In this document: in pieces, positions 7,664 through 15,859 of the stretch
Numbering within the stretch: the first letter of the stretch is position 1
Layout: every line of letters starts with the position of its first letter
Assembly: GCA_051954695.1 (NCBI GenBank)
Contig: JBQCHL010000002.1
Coordinates: 1-64,000 of the forward strand
Origin: Terrimonas_A sp051954695
Lineage (GTDB): Bacteria; Bacteroidota; Bacteroidia; Chitinophagales; Chitinophagaceae
Length of the DNA stretch: 64,000 nucleotides
Direction: 5' to 3'
Notes under the pieces: model-generated
Databases searched by the model: none
What the model was told of the DNA's origin: nothing
Seen by the model: only the letters and a program-made list of their open reading frames with translations
Made by a program: the position numbers and the translations under genes

Positions 7664-8656
7664 TCAATTCTTCCTGTTGATCAGATTCACTACCACCCTC
7701 ACCATCATCTCCTTCTCCTCCGGCTTACTTTCTGCAATCATCAGGGTTAATGCCACAAGTGCATTGTCTGCGATCCGACGTAGACCATCTTCCTTATAAA
7801 GCAACCCGTTCTTTTCAAGAAACCACACGAACAGGAACGCGGCGATGCGTTTATTACCATCACTGAACGAATGATTCTTGACAACGAAATACAAGAGATT
7901 GGCAGCTTTTTCCTCCACGCTTGGATAAAGGAACTCTCCACCAAAAGTCTGGTAGATCGCAGCTAAAGAGCCCTGAAAAGACTCGTCTTTTTCATTTCCA
8001 AAAAGCGGACTGCCGCCAAATTTGTCACGCAGGCTGTGAATAGCCAGCATCGCTTCTTTATACGTAATTTGAAAAAGATCATCTTTGGTGGTGCCTTTTA
8101 CCTGTAACTGTTGATGGTCATACTGGTCCAGTATATCCAGGGCATAGGTATAATCCGTCAATACTTTCAGCAATCCCGTTGCCTCATCAGAGTTCAGCGC
8201 CTTATTTTCCATTACGTTCCCGAGAAGCCGCACCGTTTGCTTGAGTTGATCGAGTTGCTCTTCCTGTTCTTTCAGACGCTTTTCATTTAAGGCATATCCT
8301 TTTACGAGGTAATCTTTTAATATTTTATTAGCCCAGATCCTGAATTGGGTTCCGCGGGCAGAATTGACCCGATAACCTACAGAAATGATCGCATCCAGGT
8401 TATAATACTCAATATCCCTGCTCACTTCCCGGCCAGCTTCGTTTTGAACTGTTGCATTTTTTGCAACAGTTGCCTGCGGGTCTAATTCGTGTTCATTGTA
8501 TATATTTTTCAAGTGCCTGGATATTACTGACTTGTCCCTGTCAAATAGCTCGGCCAGCTGATTCAGATTTAACCAAACAGTATCGTGTTCAAGCCTGACA
8601 TCAATAGAAGTGTGGCCTTCGGAAGATTGATATATGATGATTTCACCTTTATTCAC
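7664..8656 (-). CDS. RhuM-Fic/DOC fusion protein
   Basis: The protein has two parts. The N-terminal RhuM-type domain reads VRLEHDTVWLNLNQLAELF, RDKSVISRHLKNIY, IEYYNLDAIISVGYRV, with a helix-turn-helix-like segment. The C-terminal part is a Fic/DOC fold with HSFSDGNKRIAAFLF, the HxFxDGNKR core that binds the nucleotide phosphates. The last Fic Arg is absent, as in DOC-type kinases and many RhuM-DOC fusions, so AMPylation or phosphorylation of a target is possible but unproven. I place the start at GTG 8656 (NKGEIIIYQ follows, as in relatives); an in-frame TTG at 8689 would add 11 residues. It is intact and runs antisense to the radC copies flanking it. Confidence 0.8.
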   Translation of the reverse strand: MNKGEIIIYQSSEGHTSIDVRLEHDTVWLNLNQLAELFDRDKSVISRHLKNIYNEHELDPQATVAKNATVQNEAGREVSRDIEYYNLDAIISVGYRVNSARGTQFRIWANKILKDYLVKGYALNEKRLKEQEEQLDQLKQTVRLLGNVMENKALNSDEATGLLKVLTDYTYALDILDQYDHQQLQVKGTTKDDLFQITYKEAMLAIHSLRDKFGGSPLFGNEKDESFQGSLAAIYQTFGGEFLYPSVEEKAANLLYFVVKNHSFSDGNKRIAAFLFVWFLEKNGLLYKEDGLRRIADNALVALTLMIAESKPEEKEMMVRVVVNLINRKN

Positions 8657-8909
8657 TGTAATAATTTTAGCTGTAATTGGATAGATCAATTATCCAAATC
8701 TCGCAACTAACAGGCATTCACCTTTGTAATTGAAGCATGTTTTTTGGCCGGAAAAACCTGTTTTTTCATCAGGGGAATCCTTTACCCCCCTCTGTGATAG
8801 AAGCTTTGATACATTTGGGTTGTTTTCAGAGCTATTGGCGCTAGCAGGGTCATTGAGCTCTCCACCATTGTCAGCGTGAACCGCCGGATGACCGGGCGAC
8901 TTGTCCTGG

Positions 8910-8923
8910 ACCCGGATCCGGGT
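8910..8923. repeat. Short GC-rich palindrome inside radC copy 3
   Basis: ACCCGGATCCGGGT is a perfect 14-bp palindrome within a GC-rich insert of about 40 bp that replaces the expected EPMEVFSTP-like codons. Confidence 0.55.
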
Positions 8924-9037
8924 TTCAGCCCACCTCTGCAGAAAAGGGCGGTGAAGCTGATCGTGGTGCATAATCATCCGGGGGATTGCTGCGGCCATCG
9001 CCGGCAGACAGATCTATGGCGGGAGAGTTGAAATGAG

Positions 9038-9064
9038 CCAGCCCGGGACATGATCCGGGGCTGG
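9038..9064. repeat. Second GC-rich palindrome inside radC copy 3
   Basis: A 27-bp imperfect palindrome with outer arms CCAGCCC (9038-9044) and GGGCTGG at the right end, and an ACATGAT-type centre. It interrupts the radC coding homology. Confidence 0.6.
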
Positions 9065-9261
9065 GCGGGGAACCGAAAGTGCCGTTGATCAATCATGTGA
9101 TCATTACGGAGGAGGAATACTACAGTTTCGCAGAACAGGAACAGGATGATAGAACCACCACAAAAGGAGATCATGCCTGCCGCAATGGAAATAAATACAA
9201 CCAGCTTCAGGAGAATAAAAAGGAAAGGCAGATGTCAGCGAGCGGTTCCGGATTTATTTGA

Positions 9262-9559
9262 AATAGAAATTATAAGGTGTTGATGCCCCCTTTCTGCAGA
9301 ATGCGAATATTTTTCGGCGATTATGATTTACCAGGGAATTCCGGAATAATTAACCTGTACTACAGGAAGGCATCCTATACCCCAAATTTAGTTATCGTTT
9401 ACCCCTTCAATTCAGAAGATGCAGGTAAGTAAAACTCCTTACTGTACTCGTTGACCTGTTAATAGCAAGCAAAAAATATTTCAAATTAGTATCATAATCC
9501 CGTACAACCGACTGATCATTTATTTTTTTTACCTTAGAACCAACCTAACACCTTATACC
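9262..9559. other. Intergenic, no gene recognised
   Basis: About 300 bp between the radC remnant and the lipoprotein gene, with short frames only. A TACCTTAG close to 9532 resembles a -7 element for the lipoprotein gene, but no convincing -33 TTG is in place. Confidence 0.4.
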
Positions 9560-10117
9560 ATGAAACGGCTAACCTTCCTGAGCGTCATGGCTGCGCTCAT
9601 ATTTACATCCTGCTCGTCCAACAATTTCACGAGGGAAAAAGCACAGAAACTGATAGCAGCGGAGAAGATGTATCCCAAAGTTTATACCCACGACATCTTT
9701 TGTGGCGATCCTAAACACGGACTTCAGTCAATCGATGCCGGACTGGAAAAGGACGACTATGTCAATGTCCTCAAAACAAAAAAATTTGGGGATGCCGATA
9801 AACCATGGATAACGTTTACAGACAAATCCACACCTTATCTGTTGCCTACTCCTGAAAAAGATAAGCAATACAATATTCAATCAGTAAAGATTGCAGATGA
9901 AGAGTTCGTGGAAATAACAGGATTGCGGATAGGGCAATCGAAAAAGACAGCTATGGTTGAATACACCACCGTCTATAAGAACATTTCGCCTTTTGCGGTA
10001 TTGTTAAAGACAGATCTGAAAGAGACAAATAACAGAAAAGCTTACTTTGCACTTTACGATGATGGCTGGCGCATCGTGAAAAAACCAGGTCCGGAATTCA
10101 TTGAGTTTGGAGGATGA
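9560..10117 (+). CDS. Putative lipoprotein of unknown function (185 aa)
   Basis: The N-terminus MKRLTFLSVMAALIFTSC is a lipoprotein signal peptide ending in a lipobox with Cys18, so the mature protein should be anchored in a membrane facing the periplasm. The remainder is a soluble, probably beta-rich domain (MVEYTTVYKNISPFAVL, YFALYDDGWRIVKKP). I do not recognise the family. It has its own upstream region and may form a unit with the membrane protein 136 bp downstream. Confidence 0.75.
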   Translation: MKRLTFLSVMAALIFTSCSSNNFTREKAQKLIAAEKMYPKVYTHDIFCGDPKHGLQSIDAGLEKDDYVNVLKTKKFGDADKPWITFTDKSTPYLLPTPEKDKQYNIQSVKIADEEFVEITGLRIGQSKKTAMVEYTTVYKNISPFAVLLKTDLKETNNRKAYFALYDDGWRIVKKPGPEFIEFGG

Positions 10118-10253
10118 TCCCTAAAACTTAAATATGTTATGCAGTGAGGACGGATATTTCTTTATGCCTCACGTTTGCATATCTATACATTCCTGAAGAA
10201 CCTGGTTGAATGCATACTACAATATTCCTATCTAATAATTCATTTTGTGGATC

Positions 10254-10898
10254 ATGAAGCAATTAACAGCAAACTTTAGCGGATGTGATATGATATTTGA
10301 AATATATGACGGTACAGTGCAGGGATATAACAAATTCGTTGAAACCACCACTTCCGTTACTGGTGGAAAAGGTAAAATAAAAACGAGTGACTGGACCGGT
10401 AAAGTTTCAGGAAAGATTGCCCCGGTATCAACAACTACAACACATACTCACCACACGGAATTCTTTATACAGGAAGAAGATGGCCGTGAAATAACCATCC
10501 GGCTGATCAACACACCTCAACCATTCCATGATGGTCAGCAAATCACTGCTTACAAAGTACATGACACAGGCCAGCTTTATAAGATCGTTAATCGCAATAC
10601 CGGTGCTGTAACTGTCGTCACGCCGCTTAATGCGATCGTCTACCAGTCTCATTTCTTTAAAAAAATAATAACCAATAATGCTGGCATTAAAGTGCTTTGG
10701 TATGCGGTATTAGCAGTTATTATTGGGTGGGTTGGCTGGTCAGCCTGGGACATTTTCTCACACCGCTATGATTGGCTGACAATCCTGATAGGTGCATTGT
10801 TTATGATACCTGCATACCTTCTTTACAAAATAACGCGGCAAATAATCGCAGGGTATGTAGCTAAAGGCTTGGCGAAAAAAGCAGCAAACTGGGGCTGA
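10254..10898 (+). CDS. Hypothetical protein with two C-terminal membrane segments (214 aa)
   Basis: The start is taken as ATG 10254 (MKQLTANFSGCDMIFEI); a TTG nine bases upstream is in frame but less likely. The first 140 residues are soluble and probably beta-sandwich-like, with a Thr/Ser/His-rich run (STTTTHTHHTEFFI) and a turn-rich EEDGREITIRL. Two hydrophobic helices follow (VLWYAVLAVIIGWVGW and LTILIGALFMIPAYLLY), then a short basic tail. I infer an inner-membrane protein with a soluble N-domain. No enzyme motif was seen. Confidence 0.7.
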   Translation: MKQLTANFSGCDMIFEIYDGTVQGYNKFVETTTSVTGGKGKIKTSDWTGKVSGKIAPVSTTTTHTHHTEFFIQEEDGREITIRLINTPQPFHDGQQITAYKVHDTGQLYKIVNRNTGAVTVVTPLNAIVYQSHFFKKIITNNAGIKVLWYAVLAVIIGWVGWSAWDIFSHRYDWLTILIGALFMIPAYLLYKITRQIIAGYVAKGLAKKAANWG

Positions 10899-11265
10899 TC
10901 AACACCCTCTGGAATTTTACCTACCCGCTTAACATTCTGCGGAAAGTGAACAGAGCTTTCCATAGTACACCAGCTCTTCGGCCTCTCTCTGTGTCATCTG
11001 TATATATCTGGAAAAGGATATTAATGTATGAAGTGGTTCTCTTTCATGAACCAATAAGATGAAGAACATTTATTGTATCGCTGTTGATGCAGTAAATGTA
11101 AAAATAGAAATCTAAGAAATGTGGTTGGTCAATCGACGTTTTCTTCGGTACTTACTCGTTGTTTATTCGGTCTTGCGGCAGCCTTTACACGGTCTTTCTG
11201 CGATCTATAAGCGTTTAAATCCAATCAGGATAGCATGAGCCAATTTCATAATCATACAAATATGC
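10899..11265. other. Intergenic, no gene recognised
   Basis: About 370 bp between convergent genes. A minus-strand frame near 11,120-11,210 gives a basic peptide (SQKDRVKAAARPNKQRVSTE) that could be the tail of a lost gene, but nothing supports a name. GGTTC...GAACC around 11,036-11,053 is a weak hairpin without a T-run. The terminators of the flanking genes were not located. Confidence 0.4.
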
Positions 11266-14200
11266 TTATACAAGCCTCTCCGCCAGTTCTCCAAACAGTC
11301 CTGCACCTTTCCACAGATCCCTGTTTCCCACAACATACAACACCTCCTTCGCTCTTGTAACCGCCACATTCAACAAGTTCGGCCTGCTACCTGCCCAGCC
11401 TCTCGCTCCATTCTGTTGTGCCATTGGAGCACCCAGAACGAAGATCACCGCCTCGGCTTCGCGCCCCTGCACAGTATGGACTGTTCCTATCCTTTCCTTC
11501 GGCCAGTCTTCAGCATTCTCTACCCAATCATTCAGCACGCCGCTACTTCTTATCAGCATACGAAGATTCCTCGCAACGATGACGAATGGCGTTACGATAT
11601 ACAGATCAGGCGCCACTCCGGCTTTACGCAATTGCTGCAACATCTTTAATACTACGGCTCCTTCTTCAGCACACCATTTATCCTCTGCTTCTCCTTTTAC
11701 ATTGATCCATTTCGAATTGCCAAGCAGGTCCCTGATCTTTGAATTTCCTGGCCGCTTCGCCTGCACCATTAATCGCTCATATGCGATCGCATTCGAGATG
11801 CTGAACATCGGATCAGCACAACGACGATGAACCAACAACGGCACCCCAACCGAACGACTACCATGCTTGCTTTCGAATTCCGCATAATAAGCCGTCGCCG
11901 CATCCGCCAGCGTTTGAACCGATGCTTCCGGTGCATTGAACCGAAGCGGATCAATATCGAATTCATGACAGATGTTCTGTGTCAGTGTTCCCGGCAACGT
12001 AACCACCGGTTCTATCTGCAAAGGATCTCCCACCACCACTGCACGTTTTGTACGCATGATCGCTCCGACGGCAGCCTGCGGCAATGCCTGGCCCGCTTCA
12101 TCGATCAGCAACCAACCAAGGCTTTCGGGAGCTAACTTTCCCAGCATCCGTTCAACAGACGCGAATGTGGTGGACACAGCAGGCACGACGAGGAACAATG
12201 TCGACCATAGATCCGCCATCAGGTCCTGCTTTTCTTCATCAGGCATTGTTTGCCCGGAGAAACGCATCATCAATACACCGAGATTATGCCGGATGGGTTT
12301 GGCCGCTGCATCAATGAACGCTTTATGCAAGCGGATCGATTCAATAAAGACTTCATCTCTCAAACGCTGCATCTCTTCATTACACCAGGGCGATATAATA
12401 TGCCGCTTCTCATGCCGCTGCTGGAAGAATTGATGATCGATCAGGTGCGGACCAATCGATGCAAGCGGGGCTTTCAGCTCTTCTTTTAATGATGATAACT
12501 TCCTGGTGATTTTTTGTAATGCAGCCTGCCCTTTCTGAAGATCTTCTGCAGCTTTTACCTGTGCATCCCGGTAATGTTGCAACAGCTTACTCCTTTCTTT
12601 CAATTCATCCTTTCGTTGTTTAACCAGCTTTTTCTTTTCTTCATGTTCAGCTATCCATGTCTTTGCAGCCGGCCTTCGAAACAACCGGGACCAGAAGCCG
12701 GGCCGGTTTTGCAGATGAGCTCTCACCTCTTCTTCCGCATATATCATTTCCTGCTCTTTTGCATCATGTATATTCATCGCTTCAGCAACATCTTCTTCAG
12801 CTAATGCTGATCTTTCTTCCGCAGATCTGACCGATCGGTGGTTATTGGTTTCATCCTTCTCCATTGCAGCGATACGAACAAGGCTTTGTCTTACTTTCTC
12901 CAGATGCTGAAGTTGCAGCTTGCACTTGTCCATTGCATCCCGGAACCTATCCCTCGCCTGCTGCCACCGATCAAGCGCCTGTCCGCGGCTTTCCGGCGCA
13001 TCCTCTTCCTCTACGATCCTCGGAGTACGGGTTGTGATCTTACCGGTCACCGAGTCTTTTACATCAACGAACTGCGGTGTGCCGGCGGCGGCAGACAGAT
13101 AAGTTGAAAGACCAATTTCCTTATCCCACCAGAAGCGCTGTTTGAACTTCGTACGATTGGAGCTATTCCCCAATACAGCAGCGATCAATCCCCAGGTTTC
13201 ACGCTCCAGTAATGAATCAGATAAACTGGTGAAGTACCGGAAATCATCTATATCATCCGCGATAGCTTTCAATCCCGGAAGTTCCGCGCTCACATTTTCA
13301 ACAGCCTTATTGTTGGATGACGCGATCAGCATCTCATATCCTTTCAGTGATGGCGCCAATTCATACAGGCTAAAACGGCCGGCACCTGCTGATACTTTTT
13401 CTCCTGTATCGCTGAACGCATCGGCAGGGTCATCAAACGCACTCATGGCTTCTGCACGTTTATTGATCAACCCCGCAATCATATCGCGCAGCAGGGTGGT
13501 CTTTCCGGTACCGGGAGGTCCGTTTACCGCAAGAATGCCATCATCCTTCAGGGAATCCAGCGTGATATTGACAGCAGCTTGTTGCAATACAACCAGCGGA
13601 TGACGGCCGAACCCGGGCCATCGTGCCGGGTTCATCAGTGAAGGCGCGAGAACGTTCTCCAGAGCTTTGTTATCGTTAAGCAGATCATAACGTGTCTGCG
13701 GTGGGAACATGCCGATATACCGTTGAAGGTTTCCGGTTGCCTTACCTTTTTTAAACAGTTCGCCAGCTGTGGCAAGATCGCGAAGAAAAAAACTATTGAG
13801 TAGTATTGGTTCGGGAGGGTCAGGACTGGTAAACCACACGTATGAACGTATTGCGAACATTGAATCGGTAACAAACTGTTTCTCCAAACCGAGTTCATTT
13901 ATGAGGTATTGACGGGCATTCATGATCGTTTGCCGGTCAAGCGGTAGTTCTCTGCCATCCTCATCTGTCCGACGTATTTTTTTGTCAAGTGCAATACTGA
14001 TCGTCTCTTCTATCGAATTCCATCTGGAAAGGCCGCACAGATCACCTTTGATCGCTTTTGGCAGCGCCCATGCAAAACTTGAAATATTGATGGCCGGATG
14101 TTCGATGGGTATTCCTTTATCATTGACCGTTACTAAAGCAAGGATCGCTTCTCCTTTGGCTTGTGGCTTTTCTACACGCTGATCAACATACTTGTTCAGC

Positions 14201-14439
14201 AAGGCGGCTATTGCTTCGGAAAAATGGATCGTGCCGATGACCACCTGGTAATACCGTTTGAATTTTTCCTTAGGTGGTTCTCCGCCGTTTTCCCAGGGAA
14301 GGGCAGGACCTTTCAGATTTACGATTGAGCTATTGGCGCCCGCAAGGTCTTCTGGCTTTCGAAAGGTTTGAGGGGAGAGGACTTCGAGAGCTGTCCAGGC
14401 GGAAAGGATATCCGATGGGTTATTAGCAGGGGATTTCAT
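11266..14439 (-). CDS. Superfamily 1 helicase with coiled-coil insertion (1057 aa)
   Basis: A large SF1 helicase of the Upf1/DNA2-like group. Motif I GPPGTGKTTLLRD lies near residue 307; motif II is LLIDEAGQALPQAA; motif III GDPLQIEPV; motif V GTVHTVQGREAEAV; motif VI NVAVTRAKEVLYVV near the C-terminus. Between motifs I and II is an insert of about 200 residues of Lys/Glu/Ala-rich helix, predicted coiled coil. The N-terminus SAWTALEVLSPQTFRKPEDL is shared by a family of stand-alone bacterial helicases. It would translocate on or unwind nucleic acid using ATP. With XRE regulators and a DUF2075 remnant beside it, a defence role is possible but inferred. The gene is intact. Confidence 0.9.
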   Translation of the reverse strand: MKSPANNPSDILSAWTALEVLSPQTFRKPEDLAGANSSIVNLKGPALPWENGGEPPKEKFKRYYQVVIGTIHFSEAIAALLNKYVDQRVEKPQAKGEAILALVTVNDKGIPIEHPAINISSFAWALPKAIKGDLCGLSRWNSIEETISIALDKKIRRTDEDGRELPLDRQTIMNARQYLINELGLEKQFVTDSMFAIRSYVWFTSPDPPEPILLNSFFLRDLATAGELFKKGKATGNLQRYIGMFPPQTRYDLLNDNKALENVLAPSLMNPARWPGFGRHPLVVLQQAAVNITLDSLKDDGILAVNGPPGTGKTTLLRDMIAGLINKRAEAMSAFDDPADAFSDTGEKVSAGAGRFSLYELAPSLKGYEMLIASSNNKAVENVSAELPGLKAIADDIDDFRYFTSLSDSLLERETWGLIAAVLGNSSNRTKFKQRFWWDKEIGLSTYLSAAAGTPQFVDVKDSVTGKITTRTPRIVEEEDAPESRGQALDRWQQARDRFRDAMDKCKLQLQHLEKVRQSLVRIAAMEKDETNNHRSVRSAEERSALAEEDVAEAMNIHDAKEQEMIYAEEEVRAHLQNRPGFWSRLFRRPAAKTWIAEHEEKKKLVKQRKDELKERSKLLQHYRDAQVKAAEDLQKGQAALQKITRKLSSLKEELKAPLASIGPHLIDHQFFQQRHEKRHIISPWCNEEMQRLRDEVFIESIRLHKAFIDAAAKPIRHNLGVLMMRFSGQTMPDEEKQDLMADLWSTLFLVVPAVSTTFASVERMLGKLAPESLGWLLIDEAGQALPQAAVGAIMRTKRAVVVGDPLQIEPVVTLPGTLTQNICHEFDIDPLRFNAPEASVQTLADAATAYYAEFESKHGSRSVGVPLLVHRRCADPMFSISNAIAYERLMVQAKRPGNSKIRDLLGNSKWINVKGEAEDKWCAEEGAVVLKMLQQLRKAGVAPDLYIVTPFVIVARNLRMLIRSSGVLNDWVENAEDWPKERIGTVHTVQGREAEAVIFVLGAPMAQQNGARGWAGSRPNLLNVAVTRAKEVLYVVGNRDLWKGAGLFGELAERLV

Positions 14440-14607
14440 AAGCCGATAAGGTTATGGACTAAGGTAGAACAATCGATCCAAATATCTTTCGTAATGGTTA
14501 TTATACATCTTTTGACCTTTGACTTGTCAAACGCTTTGCAGAGGCTTCTCAAGCTATAATATACCGGATCAGTAAATAGGGGATACTGTTCCGCTGCTGA
14601 CGATAGG

Positions 14608-14894
14608 CCATCATGGATCATCAAACAGAATTCCCTGAACGAGATTGGATGCATTCATACCTGCCAGGGATTGGAAGTGGGTTATATCGGTGTGATTGTG
14701 GGCCCGGATCTGGTGGTCCGGAATGGACAGGTTATAACACGGGCGGAAGAACGGACTGGCGATGACCGCACGGTGTATGGATATAAGGCTTTATTGAAAG
14801 AAAATCCGAAAGAGACATTAAGAACACTTATCGCACGTTGATGACGAGAGGGATGAAGGGATGTTGGGTGTATTTTCTGAAGGCAACACAGTAA
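14608..14894 (+). pseudogene. 3' remnant of a DUF2075 (Schlafen-like AAA) protein
   Basis: A plus-strand frame reads WIIKQNSLNEIGCIHTCQGL, GVIVGPDLVVRNGQV, YGYKALLKENPKETL and stops at TGA 14839-14841. A second frame picks up with NTYRTLMTRGMKGCWVYF and stops at TAA 14892. Both are the hallmark C-terminal segments of DUF2075 ATPases (CIHTCQGLE; TYRTLMTRGMKGC), with about ten residues deleted between them. The Walker A half of the protein is absent. Just downstream (14,950-15,064) another open stretch reads EERLGIPVEYAATI and SYYDFPTVFLIAV, possibly a further remnant. Intact relatives are usually 400-600 aa. Confidence 0.7.
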
Positions 14895-15050
14895 CAAAAA
14901 GCACGGGAATGTCTGGAAGATGGTAAAAACAGCTCATTGCAGCAGTGGTGGTGATTTTCAGTGAAGAAAGATTGGGTATTCCGGTGGAGTACGCAGCCAC
15001 TATCGATCATCCTGAAACGAATAGCTACTATGATTTTCCTACTGTCTTTC

Positions 15051-15269
15051 TTATCGCAGTTTAACAAGCTCGAGCAATTCAGGGACCGGCACCTGCAAAA
15101 ACACGGCGATCTCAAACAACTGCGGTATGGAGGGCTGACTGTAATTAGTACACCATTTTGAAACAGTCTGCACGCTTACACCCAGATGTTCGGCAAGCTC
15201 TTTATTTTTTACCTGGTTAAGTGCGAGGTTGGCTTTAATGCGGTTGTAGATTTTCTTTTTCCGTTCCAT
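15051..15269 (-). CDS. Small XRE-family transcriptional regulator
   Basis: A 72-aa single-domain Cro/C1 regulator: NRIKANLALNQVKNKELAEH, LGVSVQTVSKWCTNYSQPS as recognition helix and turn, and LFEIAVFLQVPVPELLEL. It has the same organisation as the XRE gene at 6163. Its 5' end overlaps the last 61 bp of the upstream XRE gene in another frame, so the pair is co-transcribed. It could regulate the helicase downstream on the same strand. Confidence 0.85.
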   Translation of the reverse strand: MERKKKIYNRIKANLALNQVKNKELAEHLGVSVQTVSKWCTNYSQPSIPQLFEIAVFLQVPVPELLELVKLR

Positions 15270-15571
15270 GATATTAAAGAATAAAAGATAATACTTAATC
15301 TGTTTTTTTTTCGGGGGGCAGGATGTTCAATAGGTAAATCGGGTCGATCACCTTTGAGGTCATTGGGTTCCAGCAGTATGCGGACATCCACGTTAAGGAA
15401 ACCGGCGATCTTATAAAGCCATTGGATAGAAGGTTGGTTGGTATTGGTAACCCACTTTGAAATACGTTGAGGGGTGATATTAAAATATATGGCGAGATCT
15501 ATATTCTTCACACGTGCATTTGCAAGAACTGCTTTGATCGAATTATACTTTATCCTTTGCTTTTCCGCCAT
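15209..15571 (-). CDS. XRE-family transcriptional regulator with C-terminal extension
   Basis: A 120-aa protein. Residues 1-72 are a helix-turn-helix of the same subfamily as its neighbours (NSIKAVLANARVKNIDLAIY, TPQRISKWVTNTNQPS, LYKIAGFLNVDVRILLEP). Residues 73-120 are a basic tail not seen in the two sisters, overlapping the start of the next XRE gene. The tail may be the result of a lost stop codon. Tandem AT-rich repeats at 15,641-15,677 lie upstream and are candidate binding sites. Confidence 0.8.
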   Translation of the reverse strand: MAEKQRIKYNSIKAVLANARVKNIDLAIYFNITPQRISKWVTNTNQPSIQWLYKIAGFLNVDVRILLEPNDLKGDRPDLPIEHPAPRKKNRLSIIFYSLISWNGKRKSTTALKPTSHLTR

Positions 15572-15640
15572 GGATTAAAAATAACAAAGTCAAAATATTG
15601 GATATGAACGATTTGTAGCCTTTATTGGTAATAAATAGTC

Positions 15641-15677
15641 TTTTAAAGAGATTTATGATCTTATAAAGATGATTTAT
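15641..15677. promoter_or_regulatory. Tandem AT-rich repeats, candidate XRE operator
   Basis: TTTTAAAGAGATTTAT (15641-15656) and TTATAAAGATGATTTAT (15661-15677) are similar units starting 20 bp apart, upstream of the XRE pair. The layout mirrors the repeats at 6425 but the sequence is more diverged. AT-richness makes chance similarity a real possibility. Confidence 0.35.
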
Positions 15678-15859
15678 CAAGTATTAGGGATATTTCTAAA
15701 AAAATTGAAAATTTTCTCCATAGTTGTATTTTTATCTATTTTATATTATTTATCACTTTTAAGGATATTATATTTAACTGAATCGATAATCTGAAATAGC
15801 TTCTGTAGTCAGGCAATAAAGCATCAGACCGTCAAAATCAGAACTATTACCTTCATACC

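Larger units (their letters stand above)
8810..9261 (+). pseudogene. RadC-like remnant, copy 3, interrupted by two palindromes
   Basis: Fragments of the same protein as copy 2 appear in order in changing frames: IWVVFRAIGASRVIEL, SVNRRM, PPLQKRAVKLIVVHNHPG, KVPLINHVIITEEEYYSFAE, and KEIMPAAMEINTTSFRRIKR. The N-terminal 40 or so residues are missing. The stretch before PPLQKRAVK is replaced by a palindrome at 8910, and another lies at 9038 in front of KVPLINHV. This is the most decayed of the three copies. The JAMM motif HNHP is still visible but frames shift just after it. Confidence 0.7.

Noticed and set aside
8690..8998. Minus-strand frame of 102 codons upstream of the RhuM-Fic gene
   Set aside because: The plus strand here encodes recognisable radC fragments, so the antisense frame is incidental.
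10245..10253. TTG start for the 10,254 membrane protein
   Set aside because: ATG lies three codons later and gives the more natural N-terminus; the TTG has no supporting signal.
11972..12489. Long plus-strand frames opposite the helicase gene
   Set aside because: They are antisense shadows of a gene with clear helicase motifs; no motif or start context supports them.
14436..14654. A 72-codon minus-strand frame just upstream of the helicase
   Set aside because: It overlaps the antisense of the DUF2075 remnant, has no recognisable motif, and its composition looks non-coding.
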